A DNA stretch of 6,998 nt from Spirochaetaceae bacterium. Lineage in GTDB: Bacteria > Spirochaetota > Spirochaetia > DSM-27196 > PWMO01. Each line of letters begins with the position of its first letter. Position 1 is the first letter of the stretch. Made by a program: the position numbers and the translations under genes. The DNA lies in assembly GCA_003558175.1 (NCBI GenBank), contig PWMO01000119.1, forward strand, positions 1-6,998. Direction: 5' to 3'. Positions 1-5,832 of the stretch are shown one piece after another. Below the pieces are notes generated by a model. It ran no database searches, was not told where the DNA came from, and was given only the letters and a program-made list of their open reading frames with translations.

Positions 1-342
1 ACCGGTAAGGTTCGGCATCCTGCACGGGACTGGGCGCCGCGGTTGCCGGGGTGGGGGTGCTGCCGTCGGGTGGCAACAACAAAATCGGCACCACTTAGTA
101 TCGGTTACATCCCGTTTGTCGGTGAGTCGCCCGACGTTCTGGTCATTTCGCCCGATGGGCGATTCGCGTTCATCACTCTGCGCGGCCCGGAGCCCCTCAG
201 CGGTCCGCACGCCATTCGCGGCCACTCACCGGGCGTGGCAGTTGTAGACGTGGCGGCGCGGCAACTGGTGGAGATTCTGTTGCCGGAACCCGACCTGGCG
301 GTCAGCGACTTTCACGGAATCGGTCTGCGCCCCCTGGACTAG
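1..342 (+). CDS. YncE-like beta-propeller protein, C-terminal fragment
   Basis: This is the 3' end of a gene that begins before the window; the frame is open from base 1 to the TAG at 340-342. About 75 C-terminal residues read as seven-bladed propeller sequence: a blade strand of the form ESPDVLVISPDGR then FAFITLRGP, a GHSPGVAVVDVAARQ strand typical of YncE/cytochrome-d1-like repeats, and a final FHGIGLRP resembling the PHGI motif of these proteins. Members of this family are usually secreted or periplasmic and have varied or unknown roles, so no substrate can be given. The first ~35 codons in this frame (Cys-, Arg- and Trp-rich) do not look like propeller sequence, and a frameshift near base 95 is possible. 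The gene ends 7 bases from the mgtE stop on the other strand with no visible terminator. The family call is moderate; the specific function is unknown. Confidence 0.6.
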   Translation, partial: TGKVRHPARDWAPRLPGWGCCRRVATTKSAPLSIGYIPFVGESPDVLVISPDGRFAFITLRGPEPLSGPHAIRGHSPGVAVVDVAARQLVEILLPEPDLAVSDFHGIGLRPLD

Positions 343-349
343 GGGGCGC

Positions 350-1714
350 TCAGGCGACCATGTGCAGCAGCAGCCCTGCGTAGCCGAAATAGATCAGAAG
401 GCCCACCGCATCGGCAACCGACGTGATGAGCGGACCGCTGGCGATAGCCGGGTCCATCTTCAGTCTGGTGAGTATGAACGGCAGAATCATGCCGATGAAA
501 TTGGTAACGACGATAATGCTGGTAAGCGTCAAGAGCACAACCATGCCCACCTGCACACCACCGCGCAGCGACCCCAGCGCCAGTCCCATGACGCCCAGTA
601 CTATCCCGATGAACAGGCCGATTATCAGCTCTTTGCCGATTACTCGGAACCACTGATTCATGCGGATGTCGCCGGTACTGAGCGACCGGATCATCAGCAT
701 AGCGGACTGCGAACCCGCGTTGCCCCCGGTATCGATAATCAGCGGGATGAAGAACGCCAGCGCCACGTACGCGGCCAGCACCTCTTCGTACGCCGCTATG
801 ACGCCCGAAGAGAGCAGGTTGACAATGATCAGCCCCGCAAGCCAGCCGATGCGGCTGCGAAACAGCGTCCAGATCCCGGCTTCCCAGTAACTCTTCTTCA
901 GTGGTGCAACGGCGGCCTGGCGATGGAAGTCTTCGGTGGCTTCCTCTTCGGCGATATCCAGGACGTCGTCACTGGTGATAATGCCCAGCAACACTCCAAC
1001 GGAATCGACTACCGGCAGCACGATCCGGTCATACTTACGCATGATCCGCACCGCTTCTTCCTGGTCTTCATACGCCGAAACACTGACGAACGAGTAGTCC
1101 ATGACGTCCTGCACCAGGCTTTCGGGGTCGGCCAGCACCACTCGCTGCAGAGAGAGTGCGTCAATCAGCTTGCCGGAGTGCTCCGTCACGTAGACAATTG
1201 TCAGCGTTTCACTTTCGTGGCCGTAGTGCCGAATGTGCTCAATCGCGCGCGCGATGGTCCAGTCCGGCCGCAACGCCACGTAATTGGGCGTCATGATGCG
1301 GCCGACACTCTCATCCGGATACCCAAGCAGCTTGCGCGCTTCCTTCAGGTCTTCGGGTGAGAGCATGTTCAGCAGTCGCTGCGTCACCTGTCCGGGCAGC
1401 TCCTCCAGAAACGCCGTGCGGTCGTCAGGGTCAAGCTCAGCGAGCAGATGGCGCGTCTCAGCATCGGTAAGCTCAAGCAGCAACGTATCGGTCATGTCGG
1501 AGTCAAGGTAGGCAAAGACCTCAACTGCCAGGTCGCGCGGAAGCGCGCGAAAGAACAGCACGCGATCCCGCTTATCGAGCTCGCGCATGAAGTCGGCTAC
1601 TTCAGGTGCGACAATGTCATATTCCGGCCATCCGACCCGGGTTCGGGCGAGCTGCTGCCAGTTGTGGAGCTCGATGAGTTCGCGAATCTGGTCGGGCAAA
1701 ACGTTCTGTAGCAT
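350..1714 (-). CDS. mgtE: MgtE family magnesium transporter with CBS domains
   Basis: This is an inner-membrane Mg2+ channel/transporter of 454 residues, about the size of the well-studied Thermus thermophilus MgtE (450). Three parts are visible in order. An acidic helical N domain spans ~35-135. A CBS pair spans ~138-258, with RIMTPNYVAL at 139-148 opening the first CBS and ITSDDVLDI at 246-254 closing the second. A membrane domain of about five helices runs from ~288 to the end. The family signature DTGGNAGSQ is at 328-336, and the C-terminal helix carries TSVADAVGLL at 431-440, where D435 corresponds to the pore Asp of the family. In known MgtE proteins the N and CBS domains bind Mg2+ and close the pore when cytosolic Mg2+ is high, so much of the control is expected in the protein itself. 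The ATG start is supported by a strong AAGGAG ribosome site. Co2+ may also be carried. The family call is secure. Confidence 0.97.
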   Translation of the reverse strand: MLQNVLPDQIRELIELHNWQQLARTRVGWPEYDIVAPEVADFMRELDKRDRVLFFRALPRDLAVEVFAYLDSDMTDTLLLELTDAETRHLLAELDPDDRTAFLEELPGQVTQRLLNMLSPEDLKEARKLLGYPDESVGRIMTPNYVALRPDWTIARAIEHIRHYGHESETLTIVYVTEHSGKLIDALSLQRVVLADPESLVQDVMDYSFVSVSAYEDQEEAVRIMRKYDRIVLPVVDSVGVLLGIITSDDVLDIAEEEATEDFHRQAAVAPLKKSYWEAGIWTLFRSRIGWLAGLIIVNLLSSGVIAAYEEVLAAYVALAFFIPLIIDTGGNAGSQSAMLMIRSLSTGDIRMNQWFRVIGKELIIGLFIGIVLGVMGLALGSLRGGVQVGMVVLLTLTSIIVVTNFIGMILPFILTRLKMDPAIASGPLITSVADAVGLLIYFGYAGLLLHMVA

Positions 1715-1721
1715 GGTCGAT

Positions 1722-1727
1722 CTCCTT
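1722..1727 (-). promoter_or_regulatory. Ribosome binding site of mgtE
   Basis: AAGGAG on the minus strand lies 7 bases before the ATG at 1714. It is near-consensus and the strongest ribosome site in the window. It fixes the mgtE start. Confidence 0.85.
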
Positions 1728-1749
1728 GGGATGCGGGTTGCCCGTGCCG

Positions 1750-1773
1750 CCCGGGAGGCGAGACCGTCCCGAG
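1750..1773 (-). promoter_or_regulatory. Possible 5'-leader hairpin of mgtE
   Basis: In the minus-strand transcript CUCGGGA (1773-1767) can pair with UCCCGGG (1756-1750) around a 10-base loop, giving 7 pairs including one G-U. It would lie between the candidate start of transcription (~1778) and the ribosome site. There is no U-run, so it is not a terminator. It may be chance pairing in GC-rich DNA. Confidence 0.25.
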
Positions 1774-1785
1774 GTTGCTACTCAG

Positions 1786-1815
1786 ATAGTAAGAAAATCA
1801 CCCGTGGCACGTCAA
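1786..1815 (-). promoter_or_regulatory. Candidate sigma70-type promoter of mgtE
   Basis: On the minus strand a TTGACG -35 box (1815-1810, 5 of 6 consensus bases) and a TACTAT -10 box (1791-1786, 4 of 6) are separated by 18 bases. Transcription would start near 1778, giving a leader of about 64 bases. The promoter lies just after the stop codon of the upstream aminopeptidase gene, which suggests mgtE can be transcribed on its own. No terminator is visible between the two genes, so read-through is also possible. Confidence 0.5.
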
Positions 1816-1851
1816 GGCAGCAATAGTCTTACAAATTCAGAATTGCCGGAT

Positions 1852-3096
1852 CTACAGGTCGAACCGGCCGTCACGCAAGATACGCCGCGTAGAACCGTCG
1901 CTGCAGCGCGCAGTAACGGTGAGTTCCCGGCTGCCGATCATGAAGTCGGTATGCTGCGTGCTCTCGTTGATGCCCAGCGCGCGTCGTTGAGTCTCCGAAA
2001 GACCGCTGTAGTCGGCGATGCAACCGGGGTAGGCTGAACCGAGTGCGAAGTGGCAGGCCGCGTTCTCGTCATAGAGGATATTGAAGAAGACCGTTTCACT
2101 GCGAAACACCGGAGAGTCAACGTCGACCAGCGCAATCTCGCCGGCAAAGCCGGCCCCCGCATCGGTCTGAAGGAACGCCGCCAAGGCATCTCGCCCGACC
2201 CGGGCATCGAATTCCGTGACCTTACCGTCCTCAAAGTGAAACTGCGCTCCCTCGACCAACTCGCCCATCACCATCACCGACCGGGTAATCTGCACGTGAC
2301 CGCGGGTCTTGCTCCGGTCGGGCGAGGTGAACACTTCCTCGGTAGGGATATTGGGAAAGAAGCGGCATCCATCCGGTGTCACGGCCGAGCCTCCCACCCA
2401 TCGGGCTCGTTCAGACAGCCCGATGGACAGATCGGTGCCGGGCGCCTCAAACCGCAGTTCACGTATCGCAAGGCGGTCAAGTGCCTGAGCGCGCTCGGCA
2501 AGTCGCCGGCTGTTCTCGCTCCATGCGGCGAGCGGATCATCGCGATCCAGCCGCAGGATCGGCCTCATGATCTGCCACAGCTTCTCCAGCGCCTCATTGT
2601 CCGCAGAAACCGTTTGATCGGATGAGGCGCCGAGGATCCTGGCCGCCCACCGCGGTGTAGGCGCCGCCACCACCACCCACTGGAAACGATCGGCGTGAAG
2701 CAGTTTGCGCCAGGGATACTGAACGTCGAGCAGCGCCTTGCGCGCCTTCAAATTGCGCTCGGGATCAAGGCCGGCCAGCAAGTCCGGATCGTCCGGATTC
2801 TTGATTGAGATCAAAGCCCATCGGTCGTCCATCAGTTCCTGGTAGCGCTGGTGCAGATACCGTGGCTGAAAGCCGAGGAACTCCGGATCTGAACACTCGA
2901 TTCGTGCCTTGTAGAGCTCGCCGTGCTCGGCTTCCACCTCTACAAAGCGGGCCCCTTCAGAGTACGCAACGCGAGCGACCTCGTTCACCAGCGGCCAGTG
3001 GACCGGCTCGCTGCGAATCAACACGTTCTGTCCCTTGCGCAGGCTGAGCGAATGAACAATGAGTTGGGCGTAGGCGGAAATGTCGTCGTGATACAT
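1852..3096 (-). CDS. M29 family metallo-aminopeptidase (AmpS/PepS/AmpT type)
   Basis: This 414-residue cytoplasmic protein matches the length of M29 aminopeptidases, which release N-terminal residues from peptides using a two-metal centre. The expected metal and catalytic residues are present: E254 in NIPTEEVFTSPD (249-260), E320 in GFAGEIALVD (316-325), H349 in ENAACHFALG (344-353), Y356 in SAYPG (354-358), and H382 and D384 in QHTDFMIGS (381-389). Their spacing follows the set I recall for Thermus AmpT (E250, E316, H345, Y352, H376, D378) with a small offset. I chose the ATG at 3096 because it is preceded by GGAG six bases upstream and gives the usual N-terminus. An in-frame ATG at 3177 would add 27 residues translated mostly from tandem repeats. 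The gene lies 137 bases upstream of mgtE on the same strand, with no evident functional link. The family call is secure; substrate preference cannot be read. Confidence 0.93.
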   Translation of the reverse strand: MYHDDISAYAQLIVHSLSLRKGQNVLIRSEPVHWPLVNEVARVAYSEGARFVEVEAEHGELYKARIECSDPEFLGFQPRYLHQRYQELMDDRWALISIKNPDDPDLLAGLDPERNLKARKALLDVQYPWRKLLHADRFQWVVVAAPTPRWAARILGASSDQTVSADNEALEKLWQIMRPILRLDRDDPLAAWSENSRRLAERAQALDRLAIRELRFEAPGTDLSIGLSERARWVGGSAVTPDGCRFFPNIPTEEVFTSPDRSKTRGHVQITRSVMVMGELVEGAQFHFEDGKVTEFDARVGRDALAAFLQTDAGAGFAGEIALVDVDSPVFRSETVFFNILYDENAACHFALGSAYPGCIADYSGLSETQRRALGINESTQHTDFMIGSRELTVTARCSDGSTRRILRDGRFDL

Positions 3097-3102
3097 GGTG
3101 AA

Positions 3103-3106
3103 CTCC
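3103..3106 (-). promoter_or_regulatory. Ribosome binding site of the M29 aminopeptidase
   Basis: GGAG on the minus strand sits six bases before the ATG at 3096. It decides between this start and the in-frame ATG at 3177. Confidence 0.7.
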
Positions 3107-3116
3107 GGTGCCGTCC

Positions 3117-3173
3117 TGGCCGTGCTCGCGGCGCGTGGCCGTGCTCGCAGCGCGTGGCTGTGCTCGCAGCGCG
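3117..3173. repeat. Three tandem 19-base repeats in the aminopeptidase leader
   Basis: Three contiguous copies of TGGCCGTGCTCGCAGCGCG (plus strand) occupy 3117-3135, 3136-3154 and 3155-3173. The first copy differs from the second only at position 14 (G for A), and the third differs from the second only at position 5 (T for C). The period is not a multiple of three, so the array would change reading frame in each unit, which argues for a non-coding role. It lies between the candidate promoter of the M29 gene and its ribosome site. Short dyads span the unit junctions: CGGC-GCGTG-GCCG at 3129-3141 and CAGC-GCGTG-GCTG at 3148-3160. Confidence 0.9.
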
Positions 3174-3195
3174 ACACGAGGTTTGTGCTGCCTGC

Positions 3196-3205
3196 CAGTA
3201 TACTG
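3196..3205. repeat. Perfect 10-base palindrome CAGTATACTG over a -10 box
   Basis: CAGTATACTG is its own reverse complement and overlaps the -10 box of the candidate M29-gene promoter. That is a natural operator position, but no regulator gene is nearby and the palindrome is short. Confidence 0.45.
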
Positions 3206-3225
3206 CCCGCGCCGCGTCGTGCAAA
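3197..3225 (-). promoter_or_regulatory. Candidate sigma70-type promoter of the M29 aminopeptidase
   Basis: On the minus strand a TTTGCA -35 box (3225-3220, 4 of 6) and a TATACT -10 box (3202-3197, 5 of 6) are 17 bases apart. Transcription would start near 3190, giving a leader of about 94 bases that contains all three 19-base repeats. Confidence 0.5.
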
Positions 3226-3232
3226 GCCGGCC

Positions 3233-3249
3233 CGGCAGCTGTACTGCCG
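3233..3249. repeat. Inverted repeat CGGCAG-N5-CTGCCG
   Basis: Six-base arms at 3233-3238 and 3244-3249 flank the spacer CTGTA. The dyad lies just upstream of the -35 box of the minus-strand promoter and about 45 bases before the FemAB-like start. Its centre is about 40 bases from that of the CAGTATACTG palindrome, roughly four helical turns. No T-run follows on either strand, so a terminator is unlikely; an operator is possible. Confidence 0.4.
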
Positions 3250-3252
3250 CGG

Positions 3253-3281
3253 TTGTACATCGCCGCTACTCTGTTTACAGT
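3253..3281 (+). promoter_or_regulatory. Weak candidate promoter of the FemAB-like gene
   Basis: TTGTAC (3253-3258) and TACAGT (3276-3281) are 17 bases apart, with 3 of 6 and 4 of 6 consensus matches. The expected start of transcription (~3288) coincides with the GTG start codon, so the mRNA could be leaderless. The evidence is weak. Confidence 0.25.
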
Positions 3282-3287
3282 AAAAAG

Positions 3288-4568
3288 GTGAAAGACCACC
3301 TCGTTTCGCGGCAAGACGCCAATGACCACGGAGACAGCAACAACCTGACGTTCACTGTGCAGTGGCACGCCTCCATCGCCGAGGTCAGCAAGACCGAGTG
3401 GGACGCCCTCGCGGCGCCGCTGCACACCCCGTTCCTGGAGTGGGAATGGCTTCACCAGCTTGAAGCGTCCGGCAGCATTCAACCGCAGCAGGGCTGGGTT
3501 CCGGCCCACCTGACCCTGTGGCACGACACCCGTCTGGTTGCTGCCGCTCCCCTCTACGCCAAAACGCACAGTATGGGTGAGTTTGTATTTGACTTTGCCT
3601 GGGCCGACGTTGCCGACCAACTGGGCCAGGAGTACTATCCCAAGCTGGTGGGCATGAGCCCTGCCACCCCCTCGGTAGGTTACCGCTTTCTGGTGGCTGA
3701 ACAGCTCGACCTCGCGTCAACAACCAGGGCGATGCTGCAGGTGATCCATCAGTTCTGTGAAGAGAACTCGCTTCATAGCGTGAGTTTTCTCTTTGCAGAC
3801 CCCGAGTGGGCCGAGGTCGTTGCCGGCGCCGGGTTCTGTGCCTGGGAGCACCAGAGCTACCTGTGGCAAAACGACGGCTTCAACACCTTTGAAGACTATC
3901 TGGCGGCCTTTACCAAGAACCAGCGGCGCAATATCCGGCGCGAGCGGGCCTCGGTGGCCGAACAGCGCCTCCGTCTGGATGCAGTCCCTGCCGAATCGGC
4001 GCCGGATTCATGGTTCTCGCTGATGTACGACTACTACGAGAATACCAACGAGCAGTTCGGCCCCTGGGCGGCCAAGTACCTCGAGCGACCGTTCTTTGAA
4101 GGGCTGAAACAGAGTTACCGGTCGCGGCTGCTCTTTGTCGCGGCGTTTGAACGGGAAGCACGCGGCTCACAAGCGGGTCACAGCTTGCGGACGGGCCTCA
4201 GCAGGCAGACGGGACGATCCCCGGTCGCTCTCTCGTTCCTGGTACACAAGAACGATCACCTCGTGGGACGTTACTGGGGCGCTCGGCGCTACTTCGAGAA
4301 CCTGCACTTCAACGCCTGCTATTACATGCCGATCGAATGGGCAATCACGAACGGCATCCGCACCTTTGACCCCGGCGCCGGATCGCCCCACAAGGTGCGG
4401 CGCGGGTTCCGGGCGGTCATTAACCGCAGCCTGCACCACTTCTATAACCCCGTGCTTCGCAGCCTGATGGAACGCAATATCGACCGGATAAACCGGCACG
4501 AGCGGCGTCAGGCCGAAGAGCTCAACAGCCTCTTGCCGCTGAAGCCCCGCGACGCGAACGAAACGTAA
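3288..4568 (+). CDS. FemAB-like GNAT-fold acyltransferase (PF04339/COG3146 type)
   Basis: With the GTG start at 3288 this is a 426-residue protein. It matches the family once called DUF482 and often annotated 'peptidogalycan biosynthesis', which has two GNAT-like halves. Family landmarks appear in order: a PFLEWEWL segment at 48-55, GWVPAHL at 69-75, PLYAKTHSMGEFVFDFAWAD at 88-107, YYPKL at 116-120, FEDYLAAFTKNQRRNIRRER at 201-220, and LVGRYWGARR at 325-334. These are followed by LHFNACYYMPIEWAI at 339-353 and FDPGAGSPHKVRRGF at 360-374. By analogy with FemA/FemB it may transfer an aminoacyl or acyl group, but donor and acceptor are unknown for this family. Residues ~289-311 form a Ser/Arg/Gly-rich stretch that looks like an insert. 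The open frame extends upstream to 3108 through the repeats and the opposite promoter. I preferred GTG 3288 because the protein length then fits the family, although no good ribosome site precedes it. Confidence 0.85.
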   Translation: MKDHLVSRQDANDHGDSNNLTFTVQWHASIAEVSKTEWDALAAPLHTPFLEWEWLHQLEASGSIQPQQGWVPAHLTLWHDTRLVAAAPLYAKTHSMGEFVFDFAWADVADQLGQEYYPKLVGMSPATPSVGYRFLVAEQLDLASTTRAMLQVIHQFCEENSLHSVSFLFADPEWAEVVAGAGFCAWEHQSYLWQNDGFNTFEDYLAAFTKNQRRNIRRERASVAEQRLRLDAVPAESAPDSWFSLMYDYYENTNEQFGPWAAKYLERPFFEGLKQSYRSRLLFVAAFEREARGSQAGHSLRTGLSRQTGRSPVALSFLVHKNDHLVGRYWGARRYFENLHFNACYYMPIEWAITNGIRTFDPGAGSPHKVRRGFRAVINRSLHHFYNPVLRSLMERNIDRINRHERRQAEELNSLLPLKPRDANET

Positions 4569-4577
4569 ACAAAACGG

Positions 4578-5735
4578 TCAGCCGAGGGGGAGGTTCACGG
4601 TTACGGTGGTTCCAACCCCTACGGTGGACTCGATACTGATGCTTCCGCCGTAGGCCTCAACCATCTTGCGAACACTCGCCAGACCGATGCCGGTACCCTT
4701 GCCGAGCGGTTTCGTGGTGAAGAACGGAGAGAAGACCCGAGCGAGGTTGTCTTCGGGGATCCCACGGCCGGTGTCGGACACGGACAGCTGTATCCAGTTG
4801 CCTTTTTGTGCCGTGCTGACCGTAAGTACCTTACGCTCCGCATCGGCCATGGCATCGATTGCGTTCTTAATCAGATTGTCGGTGATCTGCTTGATCTGCA
4901 GCGCATTGCCCTGCAGCGGCGGGCGCTCCGGATCCAGCACAACGTTTCTTTCGACGTGGTGCTTGTAGTCATCGTCCAGCTTGAAGAAGTCGATCTCCCT
5001 TCGGATGATCTCGTTGATATCGATAGCGGCCTTGCGCATGAAGCTCTCGTCGGTGGTGTGCGACATGATGCCGACAATGGCCTTCTGCAGTTCTCCAGCG
5101 CTATCGAGAACCGAGTCGAGGCAGTGTTTCAGCTCGAGGTGTATCGGATCGGACTCGTCGAGCAGCAGATTTGCCACCAGAATTGCGCCTCCAATCGACT
5201 GAAGCGGAGCCTTCAGGCCATGAACAATCTGCGAAGCGTACTTTCCCAGCTCCGCCTCTTTCTCTATGGCCATCAGCTGCTCGGTCCGCTCTTCAACCCG
5301 CCGCTCAAGTTCCTGATTGCGCAGCTCGAGCTCTTTTGTGAGCTCCCGCTGCCGATTGCGCAGCGCGTAGAGGTCCAGCGACTGCTTGACTACTGAGATC
5401 AGCTCGACGGCATCCCACGGTTTGGGGATATAGCGGTACACCAGACCACTGTTGATGGCTTCGAAAAGCACCTCGTGATCGCCAAATCCGGAAAGCACAA
5501 CCCGAATCGTCTCGGGTTGCTGCTGCTGCACCCGCTTGAGAAGCTCCAACCCGTCCATCTCGGGCATCCGAAGGTCGCTGACCACCGCGTGCACCGAGTG
5601 GTCCCGCAGGTACTCCAGCGTCGCCGGACCACTCTCAAACAGAACGCAATTGAACGGCTGGTTGTGCAGCAGCCGCGAAACAAGCGTCAGAGTTTCGGTG
5701 TCGTTATCCACGAATACTACCGTGGGCGCAGTCAT
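4578..5735 (-). CDS. Hybrid response regulator-histidine kinase (REC-coiled coil-HisKA-like-HATPase)
   Basis: This 385-residue soluble protein starts with a receiver domain (~5-118): acidic pair D10/D12, phospho-acceptor D54 in [12 protein letters not shown] (51-62), S82 and K105 in PKPWD (104-108). A charged coiled coil (~125-160) leads to a dimerisation segment with H172 in [12 protein letters not shown] (170-181). A complete ATP-binding domain follows: N box [10 protein letters not shown] (287-296), DTGRGIP (321-327), FSPFFTTKP (335-343) and GKGTGIGL (345-352). There is no membrane segment or sensor domain, so its input is probably phosphotransfer to D54, with H172 relaying to an unidentified partner. 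G173 replaces the acidic residue that normally follows the H-box His, and A176 stands where Thr or Asn usually sits. No DNA-binding regulator is adjacent; the nearest signalling gene is the divergent GGDEF gene. The ATG at 5735 lacks a clear ribosome site. The domain call is secure; the pathway is unknown. Confidence 0.93.
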   Translation of the reverse strand: MTAPTVVFVDNDTETLTLVSRLLHNQPFNCVLFESGPATLEYLRDHSVHAVVSDLRMPEMDGLELLKRVQQQQPETIRVVLSGFGDHEVLFEAINSGLVYRYIPKPWDAVELISVVKQSLDLYALRNRQRELTKELELRNQELERRVEERTEQLMAIEKEAELGKYASQIVHGLKAPLQSIGGAILVANLLLDESDPIHLELKHCLDSVLDSAGELQKAIVGIMSHTTDESFMRKAAIDINEIIRREIDFFKLDDDYKHHVERNVVLDPERPPLQGNALQIKQITDNLIKNAIDAMADAERKVLTVSTAQKGNWIQLSVSDTGRGIPEDNLARVFSPFFTTKPLGKGTGIGLASVRKMVEAYGGSISIESTVGVGTTVTVNLPLG

Positions 5736-5742
5736 TACTTAT

Positions 5743-5748
5743 ATCATA
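5743..5748 (-). promoter_or_regulatory. Possible -10 box of the REC-kinase gene
   Basis: TATGAT on the minus strand (5748-5743, 5 of 6 consensus bases) ends 7 bases before the ATG. If it is used, the transcript would begin at or beside the start codon. No convincing -35 box is seen at 16-18 bases. Confidence 0.3.
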
Positions 5749-5763
5749 CGATCTCGCAGGCAG

Positions 5764-5792
5764 TTGTGCCAGTATCCGCTCCGTGCTACACT
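5764..5792 (+). promoter_or_regulatory. Candidate sigma70-type promoter of the PAS-GAF-GGDEF gene
   Basis: TTGTGC (5764-5769, 3 of 6) and TACACT (5787-5792, 4 of 6, in the context GTGCTACACT) are 17 bases apart. Transcription would start near 5799, about 33 bases before the ATG. Confidence 0.4.
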
Positions 5793-5832
5793 CTCAACAG
5801 CCGTAAGCGTCGCAAAAAGTGCCTGAACAGAG

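Noticed and set aside
343..349. Terminators between the convergent gene pairs (also 4569-4577)
   Set aside because: The gaps are only 7 and 9 bases, and no GC hairpin with a T-run is visible in or beside them on either strand.
362..1360. Open frame of 332 codons on the plus strand inside mgtE
   Set aside because: It is antisense to a clear MgtE gene, rich in His, Arg and Gln, and has no recognisable domain. Such frames are common opposite GC-rich genes.
1715..1778. Mg2+ riboswitch (M-box or mgtA type) before mgtE
   Set aside because: The predicted leader of about 64 bases is too short for an M-box and I see none of its helices. Only a single simple hairpin is possible.
2050..2625. Open frame of 191 codons on the plus strand
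   Set aside because: It is a shadow of the M29 aminopeptidase gene, whose metal-binding residues establish the true frame.
3097..3177. N-terminal extension of the M29 gene from the ATG at 3177
   Set aside because: The added 27 residues are translated mostly from 19-base repeats, which change frame every unit. The ATG at 3096 has a GGAG ribosome site and gives the family length.
3271..3280. LexA-like box (CTGTTTACAG)
   Set aside because: The CTGT and ACAG arms are separated by 2 bases, not the 8 of a gammaproteobacterial LexA box, and the neighbouring genes have no link to DNA damage.
3108..3287. Upstream extension of the FemAB-like frame
   Set aside because: It would run through the tandem repeats and the opposite-strand promoter and add about 60 residues that the family lacks.
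5756..5771. Sigma54-like site (TGGCAC then CTGC) upstream of the REC-kinase gene
   Set aside because: The GG and GC elements are 11 rather than 10 bases apart and the -12 element does not match TTGC.
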